From an uncultured Kiritimatiellota bacterium (GTDB taxonomy: Bacteria > Verrucomicrobiota > Kiritimatiellia > RFP12 > UBA1067), in contig CAKUCX010000034.1 of the NCBI GenBank assembly GCA_934643865.1, forward strand, positions 1-34,002: a stretch of DNA of 34,002 nucleotides, read 5' to 3'. The position numbers were made by a program, and so were the translations under genes. The first letter of the stretch is position 1, and every line of letters starts with the position of its first letter. Of the stretch, positions 16,201-25,454 are shown one piece after another. A model generated the notes under the pieces. That model made no database searches. It was not told the origin of the DNA and saw only the letters and a program-made list of their open reading frames with translations.

Positions 16201-19200
16201 GACGTCGCCCGACGCAACGAAGACGTGGGCGGAATACTACGAGCCGTTCGAGTGGGAAATCTTCGTCGAGAACGAAGACCCGGAGTTCCCGGACTACACG
16301 GGCGTGCCCGTGACGAACAGGAACGCTGCGGTCAATCGCCCGTATGAAATCCGCTATCGGGTGCGGGACGTCGCAAACGACCTGAAGGAGATGCGGGAGT
16401 CCTTGACGGTTGACGGGATCCCGGTCGGCGGCGTGGTGACGAACGACCTCTCGCAGGGCGAGGGGACGAAGACGGTCACCTTCACGACGTCCGGGCGGCA
16501 CCACGTCATCCTCTCCGTCCAGGACAAGGACGGCTCGAAGGAGGTGTCGCGGGAGTACGTCTTCCTGGTGGCCGCATCGAAGGACGTCGTCATCCGTCCG
16601 TGCGCGCCCGTTCCCAACGGCGTCTCGAACCTGTCGAAGAAGTACGCCGAGGCCACCGGCCACGGCGTCGGCCGCGTGTGGGCGGACAACGCCCCGGCGC
16701 CGGCCAGCATCGAGAACTTCATCCAGACCTGGTCGTACACGCCCGCGCAGGACAACATCAAGGTCTACGCGCGCGGCTACAGGGACGGCGACGTGGACAA
16801 CGGCGGTCTCGTGCCGGGCAAAGACTTCGCGATCAGCGAGGCGGGCGGCGCGGTGGCCGCCGGCGGCACCACGGCCTACTACACGTACCGCGACATTCTG
16901 ATGAAGGACAGCTTCCTCTACTGCTGGATTCTCAACGCCGGCGACAGCGCCAGCGGCTACACGGGCACGCATCTGGGCCTCCTCCCCCAGGTAGGGTCGA
17001 CGATCCCCGATCAGCCGGTGAAGCTGCCCGAGCAGGAGGACGACGCGGACGCGGCCTACGAGCAGACGCTCCTGGAGGCCATCTTCTCGCGTGAATGGCG
17101 CCCCGAGGACAACGTGGGCGACATCAACCAGGACGGCATTCCCGACATCTACGCGGCGGCGGTGTCGTGGAAGGGTGGGCCGCTCTACGCGGCGGCGGGC
17201 GGTTCGCGCGACGACGAAAACAACCCGGGCGACCTCGTGAACCTCGCCTCCTGGAACGGGGACGAGGACGTCCTGCCGGCGCCGAGCTCGACGGGGAAGA
17301 TGCTCATCCCGAACGTCGTCAACTGGACGACGGCGGGCGGGCCGTTCACGGCGTTCCTGGAACTGCGCGGCTTCGACGAGGGGCTCAACTACCGCATGGA
17401 TCACGACGGGCTCAACCGCAACGTCCGGGGCGCATGGGTGTCGGAGCCGGCCTTTTCGCAGGCCGAGTGGCTCTCGGTCGCCGCCCACAACCCGGCCGCC
17501 GGCGTGGACCCGCAGGAGATGGTGACGAAGCTGGGCGACGCGGCGGCCTGGGCCGCCGACGTCGCGACGCTCACGGCCTACCTCAAGGCCAACGACACCA
17601 GCTGGATCCCCGAGAACCGCACCGACCCGACGACGGCGGACACGGACGAGGACGGATTCCCGGACGGCTATGAATACTACTACTGGTACAGCGCCGCAGT
17701 CGGCACGATCACGGCGGACGGCAAGTGGGAGCGCCTCGAAGGCTCGCGCTTCTCGCTGAAGGACATCGCGACGGGCGAGCGCATCTCGCCCGAGGAGATC
17801 GCGGCCGCGTTCAACCCGACCGTCAAGGCCGCCGACAACGCCGCCGGGACGCGCGACACGGACAACGACGGGCTCACCGACCTTGAGGAGCTCGCGATGT
17901 GTACGGACCCCGTCCACTGGGACACGGACGGCGACGGCCTCAGCGACTTCTTCGAGGTCATGAACGGCATGCACCCGATCAGCATCGCCGAGGGCGAGAA
18001 CGGTGAGATGAACGCGGACGGCGACTTCATGGCCCGCTGGGACTCCGACAAGGACTATACGATCATCTCGATCCCGGACGTGGGCCTCTTCGCCCTGAAG
18101 GGCGACGGCGGGCGCTACATCAACCCCACGAACGCGACCGAGCTGTCGGAATACGGCAAGACGAACTTCGTCGCGATCAAGGTGTTCCGCTACAACCGCG
18201 CGACGGACAAGGAGGGCGTCTACGTCTCGTCCTTCCGGGGCGGCCGGGCGAAGAACACGGTGGACCGCTTCGGCACCATGGCCGAGGCGAAGCCGCTCGA
18301 CGCGCGCGTGTGGCTGCTCGGCGAGGCGACGAACGCGGCGATCGACGTGGTGGAGAAGCAGGCCGTCACGCTCCTGCACGACCAGGTCTACGCGCAGTTC
18401 GGCTTCGACCCGCGCACGGCGTGGAACAAGTCCAAGAAGGGCTACGTCGCGCCGCGCTGGGAGCCGGGGCTTGAGGGCACGGGCTCGGCGTCGCTGGGCG
18501 ACGCCGGGCGCGCGGTCAACACCGTGCCGTACACGGCGCTCGACGAGTACCTCGTCCTCAAGTACCGCTACGAGACGAACAAGGCGCGCCCGGAGGAGGG
18601 GGCGATCGCGCAGCTCCTCAACGGGGCGGATGGCGACACGCCGTGGACGGTTGAATACGACGAGGCGCGCTGGGCGTCTCCCGAATACAGCCGGGTGTTC
18701 ACGGAGGGCACGACGGCCCCGAACGTTCCGTTCTCGAGCCCGGAATGGGTGGGTGCGGCCAACCTCGACGGCATGACGTTCGCGAGCGAGGTCCACGGCG
18801 CCGACACGGACAACGACGGCGTGCCGGACGGCTGGGAACTCTACGTCGGGCACAACCCGAACGTCGCGGACGAGGTGGCGGACGACGAAGACGGCGACCT
18901 CCTCCCCTTCGCGCTGGAATTCGCGGGCACGGACTCCTGCAACGCCTACTCGAACTGCGCGAAGATCGTCGCGAACCACCCGGGCGTGACGTCGGGCTGG
19001 TACAACAAGTTCTTCCCGACCGACCCGAAGGACGCCGACACGGACGGCGACGGCATCAGCGACAAGGCGGAGGGATCTGGCTGGAACGCGCCGTTCGTCT
19101 ACGGCAACGGCGTCAACAAGCCCGTGAAGGACAACATCCTCTACGGCTTCACCTTCATCTACGGGACGCCCGAGGACGACGGCAGCACCTGCATCCGCGG

Positions 19201-22200
19201 CGGCGGTCTCAACCCCTGCTCGGTCGACACGGACAACGACGGCCTGCCCGACCCGTGGGAGCGCCAGTTCGCGGGCGTCGTCTTCTCGCCGGAGGGGAAG
19301 CTGGTGAGCAAGGTTCCGATGACGGAGGCGATGATCAAGCTCGTGCGCCGGGGCGACGGCCTCGCCGAAGGGGCGGTCGCGAACCGCCACTACATCTCGG
19401 CCGGCATGGACGGCACGTTCGGCTACAAGGGGGGCACGACCTTCACGGGCGACGCCTACACGAACCCGAACTTCGTCGATCCCGCGACGGGCACGTGCCG
19501 CGACTTCGACTTCGACCACGACGGCCTCCAGAACTACCAGGAGTACCTCGTGCAGGCGCTCCGGCACCTCCGCTACGACGACAGCTCCACGCCGCTCATG
19601 GGCCAGTGGATGCCGTCCGGCGACCCGTCGTCGCTGACGTTCTTCGGCTTCCTGCCGATGAACATCATGGACGGCGAGACGTTCTACAAGAGCGTGAAGA
19701 AGGCCGGCTTCCCCGCGACGGGCGCGTGGGACTTCCGCAAGCTCGGCTACTTCGCCGCGCCGCCGAAGGCGTGGGACAAGGCCGCGCTCACCTTGGCGGC
19801 GGCGGGGCTCCTCAACTACGACGCGAAGGGCTACCGCGTGATGCTGCCGCCGCAGGCGGTCGACGGCCCGCGGGCCGCGTACTGCACGACCGACCCGCGC
19901 AACTGGGACACGGACGGCGACGGCATGGACGACTACTACGAGCTCTTCCACGGCCTCAACCCGCTCCTCGGCGCGTATACGGGCCGCTCGCTCGCCGACT
20001 CGATCGAGAACGACGTCATCGCGCAGGCCTATCTCAACGGGAACATCGTGCGGGTCGCGAGCTGGATGAACGCCTGGACGGGCTGGCCCTCGACGCCGCC
20101 GACCGACCTCGTCTACGACGCGATGCGCTTCCCGTGGTTCCTGGGCACGCCGGGCTGCGACGCGGACGGCGACGGCAAGAGCAACTTCGAGGAGGCGCTC
20201 TACGCGAACATGACGAGCCCGCAGTCGTCGCACACGGACCCGACGCCGCTCTGGATGACGGACGCCTCGTCCGCGAAGAGCTTCACCGCGCAGTACTACA
20301 AGATGGACTGCGACGCGCTGACGCCCGACTTCGCCTTCTATCCCTGGGCGGCGGCCGACCGCGACGGCTTCATGTTCTCCTTCGAGGAGAACGAGGGCTA
20401 CGACACGGACCATGACGGCATCTCCGACATCGAGGAGAGCCGGATGACGGCGACGGAGACGTCCGACCCGCTCGACTTCACGGACCCGGACCGCCGCCAG
20501 GCGCTGTGGCTGCCGGGCGACAAGTCCGCCGCCGTCTCGTATGCGTGCGCGCCGGGCAACGAGTCGAAGATCGGCTTCGACGCCTTCCGCCAGTTCACGG
20601 CGGAGGCGTGGATCAAGCCCGAGGACGTCGCGCGCGACCAGGTCATTCTTGAACGCGCCGCCTTCTACCCCGCGAACGCGCTCTCGAACAGCGTCGGGAA
20701 GGTGCGCGCGAACTTCCGCATCGGCCTGCGCGCGGACGGCCGCCTCTACGGCATGTACGACGGGTCCGACACGGTCGAGACGGCGCTTGAAAGCCGGAGC
20801 GTCTTCGTGGAGGGGCCGAAGCCCGTGACGAATGTGTGGACGCACGTCGCGCTGACGTTCAACGGCTCGCAGCTGTGCCTCTACTGCGACGGCCGCCTGG
20901 TCGCGAACGCGGCGGCGACGCTCGTGCCGGCGAACGGCGTCGTGGCGTTCAGCCAGGAGCCGCTGCCGAAGGACGTCACGAACATCGAGGACGTCTTCCC
21001 GGGCAGCGAGGTCTTCACCAAGCTGCCGAGCGCGGTCGTCCTCGGCGCGCGCGCCGTCGACGCGGCGGGCGTGTCGCTCGGGGCCAAGACGACGTGGGCG
21101 AACTACGACGCCTTCTACAAGGGCTACCTCGACGAGGTGCGCATGTGGGACGGCGCGAAGTCGGCGGCGGAGCTGCTGGAGGACTACAAGACGCGCTTCA
21201 CGGCGGCGGACGCCAAGCGCCTGCGCGAGGCCGTCTACACGGCCTGGACGGAGGGGGCGACGCGCGACGACAACGACGGCAAGAAGACGCTGCCGGTCGA
21301 GCTCGTTTACCACTACAACTTCCAGACGCTGCCGGGCGCGGTCGACGCGGCCGACGTGCTGTGGGAGCCTTCGGGCTTCTCGAAGAACGTGCTCGACAGC
21401 GTGCGCGTGGGCGCGCTGCCGCCGTCGGGCGGCCTCTGCTGCGGCTGGTGGGAGGCCCTGCCGGTCCGCAGCACGGTCTACGCGAACTACCACTGGGTGC
21501 CGTGGGTGCAGAACCTCGTCGCGCACCTCCCCGCGCTCGACGGCTCGACGGTCGATTCGAAGTACTGGGCGTCGCGCGTCGCGGGCGTCTGCTCGCCCGT
21601 GGAGGCCCTGGTGGGCGAGGCGTTCCTCTTCCCGAACACGATGAACCCTTACGCCTTCTACCACAACAACGGCGGAAACGACGACGCCTTCTACAACAAC
21701 CGCCTCAAGATGCTCGCGGACCTCGACAGCGCGTTCGCCCCGGCGTATTCCCGGTTCCGCTTCCAGCGGCTGCGCACGTCGCTCGGCACGACGGACCTCG
21801 TGCCGCTCGGCGGCGCGTTCGCGAAGCGCTGCGCCGAGATGTGGGACGGCATGGGCGCGGCCGACGCATGGACCTACGCGGGCGTCGACATCAACGCGAA
21901 CGGCATCCCCGACTGGTGGGAAGGTGTCGCGAAGGCGAAGTACGGCGCGCCGGACGGCTTCACGTGGGAGACGCTCGTCAACTACAACGGCCAGCAGATG
22001 ACGGCGCGCGAAGCCTACATCCGCGACCTCGCGGCCGGCATGCAGCCCGACGGCAAGACGGACGACGCCTACAAGTCGCTCGTCGACCGCGACGGCGACG
22101 GCCTGCCCGACTGGTGGGAGGGCCTCTACGGCATCCTCGCCGAGGACGGCCGCGCGGACAGCGACCATGACGGCCTCTCCAACATGGCCGAGTACCTCTG

Positions 22201-25200
22201 CTCGGAGGTCTTCGCGAAGCTGGATCCCGCCTTCCCGAAGGTGTCGCCGTGTAAGCCGTACTCGTTCGAGACCGCCGCCGTGCCCGACTACTTCCTGCGC
22301 GTCGGCAGCCTCTACCTGGGCGAGATGTTCTCGGACCACGACTTCTGCGAGGACGACTGGGAGGACCTCTACGCGACGCCGGTCCCCGGCCAGGCGCACC
22401 GCCTCTACGCCTCGCGCTTCGCGTGCGACCTCTGGACTGACTCCGACGGCGACGGCTGGAGCAACTACGCGGAGTGCCGCGCCGGAACGGACCCGACGCG
22501 CGAGAAGTCCCTCTCCTACGTCTCGGACGACGTGGTGGAGTACCCGATTCCGACGGTCGAGGTGGCCGCGCACTACAACGGCAGCCAGAAGCCGAACGGC
22601 ACGCTCGTCGTGAGGGCCTACCATTCCGCCGCCGAGGCGGGCACGCCCGACGCCACCTGGAAGGTGTCGGTGGGCAAGGCCGTGCAGGCGGCGGACGGCT
22701 CGTCCTCCTCGACGGGATCGAGCGGATCGAGCAGCGGGTCGGACGGCGAGGATTCCGTGGGCTTCTCCTACTCGCGCCAGCTCGGCATGAACCCGGGCGT
22801 GGCGACGACCTACAGCCTCGGCAGCGGCGCAATCGTGCCGGGGTCGGTGCAGGTGTCCTTCCGCGACCTGAACACCTACGCGGTCGCGAGCAACGGCACC
22901 TCCGTCATCCTGAACCCCGCCGCGACGAGCTGGTGCATGGGCCTGCGCGAGGTCATCACGGGAGACGAGCGGAAGGTCGGGAAGCTCGTGGCGGCGACGC
23001 TCGACGACATCGTCGGCACGGTCGACTACGAGAAGGGCGCCGTGACGATCGACTTCTCGAAGCTCGGCGAATTCCTCTACCGCGTCTCCGAGACGGAGGG
23101 CGACTCGACGGGGAACGGCATCTACACGTGGTATTCGCCCGGATTCGGCAAGGCGTACGAGCGCCTGGCGGTCGCGCGCTCCTTCGTGAAGATCGAGTGG
23201 CGCGGGCAGGTGGTCGCCTCCGACAAGCGCTGGGCCTTCAACCTCGCGAAGGCCGACGAGGGCCATCTGCGCGCGGGCGCGAACACCTTCGAGGCGTTCA
23301 TCGACCTCGACGGCAACGGCGCCTGGACGGCCGGCGAGCCCTACGGCGTCGCGACGGGCGTGGACGTCAACTGGAGCCGCGCGGCCTTCGCGCTGGAGAT
23401 GACCGACACGGCGCCCCAGACGTACCGCATCGACCTGCGCGCCGCCGCCTCCGCGAACGACTTCGAGTCGCAGAAGGCGGTTAACGACCGCGCGGCGAAG
23501 GATTCGCTCGCCCTCGACGCGAACAAGGAGGTTTCCGGCAACCGCGTGGGCGACAAGATGCCGCTCCCGAACGAGACGGCGACGCGCACGCGCATCCTCC
23601 TGAGCGAGGTCAACGACATCGCGTGGGTGTCCGACGTGACGGTGACGTGGGTTGGCGGCGTGGCCCTCGACGTCACGAAGAACCTGCGCGAGAACCCAGT
23701 CTTCTCCGAGCGCGACGTGCGGCAGGCGGGCATCCTCGACGTCGCCTGGGGCGACCTGCTCGCCTCGCAGGCCTCGGCCGTCGGCTTCGCGTTCGCGAAC
23801 GTGACCTCCGCGACGTACAGCGTGGTGCTGGGCGACGGGCCGGTCGACACGACCGTGCCGTCGAACATCAACAGGCTCGCGACGGCGTTCGTGAACAAGT
23901 ACGAGAAGGGCGCGCAGGGCGCGCAGACGAAGTGCGTGCCCCTGAACGCGGGCAAGACGGTCTACGCGGCGCAGCCGACGTTCTCCTGGACGCACGAGAA
24001 CCCGATCAACAAGGACTACCCGGCGTTCCGCCTCCGCGTGTGGAAGAGCGACGGCACGACGCTCGTCTACGACTCGCACGAACAGGCGGCGCCGCCGCGC
24101 GACGCGCGCGGTGTGTACTCCTGGACGCCGCCGCTCTACGCCGACATGGTGACGCCCGAGGGCGTCGTCTTCGAGACGCCGAACAACTACCAGTGGTCCG
24201 TCTCGATGCTCGACGCGAAGTTCACGACGCCGAACACGTCGGAGACGAAGAGCGACTTCCGCCTCGAATGCTCGGGCGCGGGCGGCGCGGTGAGCGACTA
24301 CGGCTCGATCCGCGCGAGCGTCAAGTACTTCGGCCCGGCCGCGACGTCGTTTGCGGCGGCCGTCCGCAAGGGCCTCGTGCGCGTCCAGGCGTTCGCGTCG
24401 CCCGACTTCAGCGGCATGCCGGCCGCCGAGGCGTTCCTGTCCGACGGCGCGCTCCTGACGGACAAGACGAGCAACGCGGTGAACTGCACGCTCAAGGGCC
24501 TGCAGCCCGGCACCTACTACGTGCGCGCCTACATCGACTCGGATGCGTCGGGCGTCTGCGCCGAATGGAAGAGCTGGGGCTATGCGAACTTCGTCGGCAC
24601 GGGCGTGAAGACGCCGTACACGCCCAAGGGCGTCGATATCGTGCGCGGCAGCGTGGAGCGCCCGTTCGTCACGGTCTACATCGAGGACATGGACACCGAC
24701 AACGACGGCTTCCCGGACGCCTACGAGTACGACCAGAAGGGGAATCTCGAAGAGATCGGCCCGGCTTCGGGGACGACGTACTTCACGCGCGTCAACCCGT
24801 ACCTCAAGGCGGCCCTCGACGAATACGCAGGCCTTCTGGGCGCCCAGTTCACGTCCACCCCGCTCATGACGATGCTCTCGCTCGCCTCGGGCGAGGCGAC
24901 GGAGGCGACGCTCGCGGCGGCGAACCTGTTCGCCGCGCCGGGCGCGGCGCCGGCGAAGGACGAGATCTTCGTCTCGATCGACGCGTTCTCGCTCGCGGAC
25001 GGCATCACGCTCGGCATCTCCTCGGAGGTGACGGCCGGCGGCTCCTCCTTCATCGCCCTCGCCGAGAGCGGCGCGGAGACGACCTTCACCGTGCAGCTCG
25101 TCGCGGCGGATGCGCTCGACTTCGCGAACGCGGAGGTCGTGACGGTGAAGACGATCACGCTGCGCGCGAACGCGCCCGAGACGGTGGTCATCGACGCGGA

Positions 25201-25273
25201 GACGCTCGCCGCCGCGATCAAGGCGAGCGGCCTTGACGGCAAGGCGTTCTTCAAGGTGCGGCTGGTCAAGTAG
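13229..25273 (+). CDS. Giant secreted protein (4014 residues) with DxDxDG calcium-binding repeats and LamG domain
   Basis: The ATG at 13229 follows AAGGAAG and gives a signal peptide (MKHRRTLGFFAAALTALVCA, cleavage near residue 28). Residues about 30-1290 look like beta-sandwich modules (Ig, Calx-beta or PKD-like) with recurring motifs but no clear family. From about residue 1290 there are roughly 16 thrombospondin type 3-like Asp motifs such as DTDNDGLTD, DTDGDGLSD, DRDGDGLPDWWEGLYG and DSDHDGLSN, the last near residue 3820. A LamG/concanavalin-like domain lies at about 2424-2690 (FTAEAWIKPEDVARDQVILE, VWTHVALTFNGSQLCLYCDG, GYLDEVRMWDG). A Ser/Gly linker is near 3155-3175 and an FN3-like region near 3580-3800. 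No LPXTG, PEP-CTERM or barrel anchor is seen. It is probably a calcium-stabilised adhesin or matrix protein; function is inferred. Confidence 0.85.
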   Translation: MKHRRTLGFFAAALTALVCALPRAATAAGDVRSIEFYPEPAGGEIGVVTDLSQPLVAGQKVKFKIRLLNRDAAQAALDPASAYVSAPWTCRWAGGTMTPEMENMILANFPPKIGVRVSGRLEMADIVSWLPPEGDAGRYYTDLICRYTVKTGDYAKPLRLASADGTRAALAADPTDPAAVPEETPYWIDQMWGFFPATPSDNVTSNRLAFYFGPAVGSVLPAALSQKLQEFESPGGTAPARRDYDLGEANIQIRTVDFDTLVAEDGIWRSIHEGSSSSDPAEPSLAVTGSGGASGPYDYYVWTEDANVAVVVDGTDYTFKDGVTRKVKTVKVLQGATSAGFTLKATGPKDATTKIYMADTPTNIYDRAGTLIKNFTERTISIGDRLKPSIKVVRVTPADERVTTSANGLVSAASYKVVLTEAWTGADPLQILVTPTVVTGALPDPFDYIGMSTLSSGDDAYLGKVTKVSIAKGGTESSPLHVYANRAAPGGVKIRFTPSIDPAAANAAAAEAFFTGEPTTSLLTILPNAPVLSATVTDYPNKAPGATVNLKFPVADAIGQLKGPYTLYVDAKGQNPDTPDDWPANTVTVNAEGMITYAYKIGAYDGGLTLKPKFYIKNQDGNASSPPLSVTIHVNPAKEIAVTADKPALTYCEGDTAVLSFALSERFDGTGFLFLEPTDWATTNLVECDAFWDGIEIRGDEVEPATLFFKDDDSGRTLGKRDFSFNVVIREAATNQAATISGWGSKPRSIRLSVTNAIPSVQSVKVNSRPAVMVSGSAQSGLSANVENTFTIRAKDAKNTEIDLNATNFVTEVSFWEGDAAAASYTTNLLGNPVEQKINYAFTTGGANITNRIEVVVIDKDMTFDEVEDARAAPFVVYYPTGDAPAIGLSRADSGGNTFNETETGTKACRINVDLTMPPGPTAPSGGLQVVLDVTRIDADDGNYPLPVLSTTNLTFKAAETHREVYFTSLDGTPKGETAGFYIKARVTNDTTSPDATKTWAEYYEPFEWEIFVENEDPEFPDYTGVPVTNRNAAVNRPYEIRYRVRDVANDLKEMRESLTVDGIPVGGVVTNDLSQGEGTKTVTFTTSGRHHVILSVQDKDGSKEVSREYVFLVAASKDVVIRPCAPVPNGVSNLSKKYAEATGHGVGRVWADNAPAPASIENFIQTWSYTPAQDNIKVYARGYRDGDVDNGGLVPGKDFAISEAGGAVAAGGTTAYYTYRDILMKDSFLYCWILNAGDSASGYTGTHLGLLPQVGSTIPDQPVKLPEQEDDADAAYEQTLLEAIFSREWRPEDNVGDINQDGIPDIYAAAVSWKGGPLYAAAGGSRDDENNPGDLVNLASWNGDEDVLPAPSSTGKMLIPNVVNWTTAGGPFTAFLELRGFDEGLNYRMDHDGLNRNVRGAWVSEPAFSQAEWLSVAAHNPAAGVDPQEMVTKLGDAAAWAADVATLTAYLKANDTSWIPENRTDPTTADTDEDGFPDGYEYYYWYSAAVGTITADGKWERLEGSRFSLKDIATGERISPEEIAAAFNPTVKAADNAAGTRDTDNDGLTDLEELAMCTDPVHWDTDGDGLSDFFEVMNGMHPISIAEGENGEMNADGDFMARWDSDKDYTIISIPDVGLFALKGDGGRYINPTNATELSEYGKTNFVAIKVFRYNRATDKEGVYVSSFRGGRAKNTVDRFGTMAEAKPLDARVWLLGEATNAAIDVVEKQAVTLLHDQVYAQFGFDPRTAWNKSKKGYVAPRWEPGLEGTGSASLGDAGRAVNTVPYTALDEYLVLKYRYETNKARPEEGAIAQLLNGADGDTPWTVEYDEARWASPEYSRVFTEGTTAPNVPFSSPEWVGAANLDGMTFASEVHGADTDNDGVPDGWELYVGHNPNVADEVADDEDGDLLPFALEFAGTDSCNAYSNCAKIVANHPGVTSGWYNKFFPTDPKDADTDGDGISDKAEGSGWNAPFVYGNGVNKPVKDNILYGFTFIYGTPEDDGSTCIRGGGLNPCSVDTDNDGLPDPWERQFAGVVFSPEGKLVSKVPMTEAMIKLVRRGDGLAEGAVANRHYISAGMDGTFGYKGGTTFTGDAYTNPNFVDPATGTCRDFDFDHDGLQNYQEYLVQALRHLRYDDSSTPLMGQWMPSGDPSSLTFFGFLPMNIMDGETFYKSVKKAGFPATGAWDFRKLGYFAAPPKAWDKAALTLAAAGLLNYDAKGYRVMLPPQAVDGPRAAYCTTDPRNWDTDGDGMDDYYELFHGLNPLLGAYTGRSLADSIENDVIAQAYLNGNIVRVASWMNAWTGWPSTPPTDLVYDAMRFPWFLGTPGCDADGDGKSNFEEALYANMTSPQSSHTDPTPLWMTDASSAKSFTAQYYKMDCDALTPDFAFYPWAAADRDGFMFSFEENEGYDTDHDGISDIEESRMTATETSDPLDFTDPDRRQALWLPGDKSAAVSYACAPGNESKIGFDAFRQFTAEAWIKPEDVARDQVILERAAFYPANALSNSVGKVRANFRIGLRADGRLYGMYDGSDTVETALESRSVFVEGPKPVTNVWTHVALTFNGSQLCLYCDGRLVANAAATLVPANGVVAFSQEPLPKDVTNIEDVFPGSEVFTKLPSAVVLGARAVDAAGVSLGAKTTWANYDAFYKGYLDEVRMWDGAKSAAELLEDYKTRFTAADAKRLREAVYTAWTEGATRDDNDGKKTLPVELVYHYNFQTLPGAVDAADVLWEPSGFSKNVLDSVRVGALPPSGGLCCGWWEALPVRSTVYANYHWVPWVQNLVAHLPALDGSTVDSKYWASRVAGVCSPVEALVGEAFLFPNTMNPYAFYHNNGGNDDAFYNNRLKMLADLDSAFAPAYSRFRFQRLRTSLGTTDLVPLGGAFAKRCAEMWDGMGAADAWTYAGVDINANGIPDWWEGVAKAKYGAPDGFTWETLVNYNGQQMTAREAYIRDLAAGMQPDGKTDDAYKSLVDRDGDGLPDWWEGLYGILAEDGRADSDHDGLSNMAEYLCSEVFAKLDPAFPKVSPCKPYSFETAAVPDYFLRVGSLYLGEMFSDHDFCEDDWEDLYATPVPGQAHRLYASRFACDLWTDSDGDGWSNYAECRAGTDPTREKSLSYVSDDVVEYPIPTVEVAAHYNGSQKPNGTLVVRAYHSAAEAGTPDATWKVSVGKAVQAADGSSSSTGSSGSSSGSDGEDSVGFSYSRQLGMNPGVATTYSLGSGAIVPGSVQVSFRDLNTYAVASNGTSVILNPAATSWCMGLREVITGDERKVGKLVAATLDDIVGTVDYEKGAVTIDFSKLGEFLYRVSETEGDSTGNGIYTWYSPGFGKAYERLAVARSFVKIEWRGQVVASDKRWAFNLAKADEGHLRAGANTFEAFIDLDGNGAWTAGEPYGVATGVDVNWSRAAFALEMTDTAPQTYRIDLRAAASANDFESQKAVNDRAAKDSLALDANKEVSGNRVGDKMPLPNETATRTRILLSEVNDIAWVSDVTVTWVGGVALDVTKNLRENPVFSERDVRQAGILDVAWGDLLASQASAVGFAFANVTSATYSVVLGDGPVDTTVPSNINRLATAFVNKYEKGAQGAQTKCVPLNAGKTVYAAQPTFSWTHENPINKDYPAFRLRVWKSDGTTLVYDSHEQAAPPRDARGVYSWTPPLYADMVTPEGVVFETPNNYQWSVSMLDAKFTTPNTSETKSDFRLECSGAGGAVSDYGSIRASVKYFGPAATSFAAAVRKGLVRVQAFASPDFSGMPAAEAFLSDGALLTDKTSNAVNCTLKGLQPGTYYVRAYIDSDASGVCAEWKSWGYANFVGTGVKTPYTPKGVDIVRGSVERPFVTVYIEDMDTDNDGFPDAYEYDQKGNLEEIGPASGTTYFTRVNPYLKAALDEYAGLLGAQFTSTPLMTMLSLASGEATEATLAAANLFAAPGAAPAKDEIFVSIDAFSLADGITLGISSEVTAGGSSFIALAESGAETTFTVQLVAADALDFANAEVVTVKTITLRANAPETVVIDAETLAAAIKASGLDGKAFFKVRLVK

Positions 25274-25286
25274 GTTCGGTGAGGAA

Positions 25287-25392
25287 AGCCGCAAAGAGCG
25301 CAAAGGAATAAAGACGCAAAGAACGCAAAGGAACACAAAGGCCGTGAACGGCGTTGACAACGCTCTTTGCGTACTTTGCGTTCTTTGCGGCT
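25287..25392. repeat. Inverted repeat built of CGCAAAG units
   Basis: The left arm (AGCCGCAAAGAGCGCAAAGG and following) and the right arm ending CTTTGCGTTCTTTGCGGCT are reverse complements with a few differences. Between them are two small hairpins, GCCGT-GA-ACGGC and GCGTT-GAC-AACGC. It fills most of the 181-bp gap between the giant protein gene and ackA. No gene or clear promoter is seen. Similar CGCAAAG-type intergenic repeats occur, from general knowledge, in many unrelated bacterial genomes. Confidence 0.82.
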
Positions 25393-25454
25393 AAAAAACA
25401 CGGGGAAGCATGGAGGCAAGGCCATCTTTGCGGCTGAAGCATGAAGGTCCATTT

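Noticed and set aside
16001..25360. A 3119-codon open frame on the minus strand opposite the giant gene
   Set aside because: It is an antisense by-product of GC-rich codon use: the sequence is Arg/Val/Ala/His-rich, has no signal peptide or domain, and the plus-strand frame has clear LamG and DxDxDG motifs.
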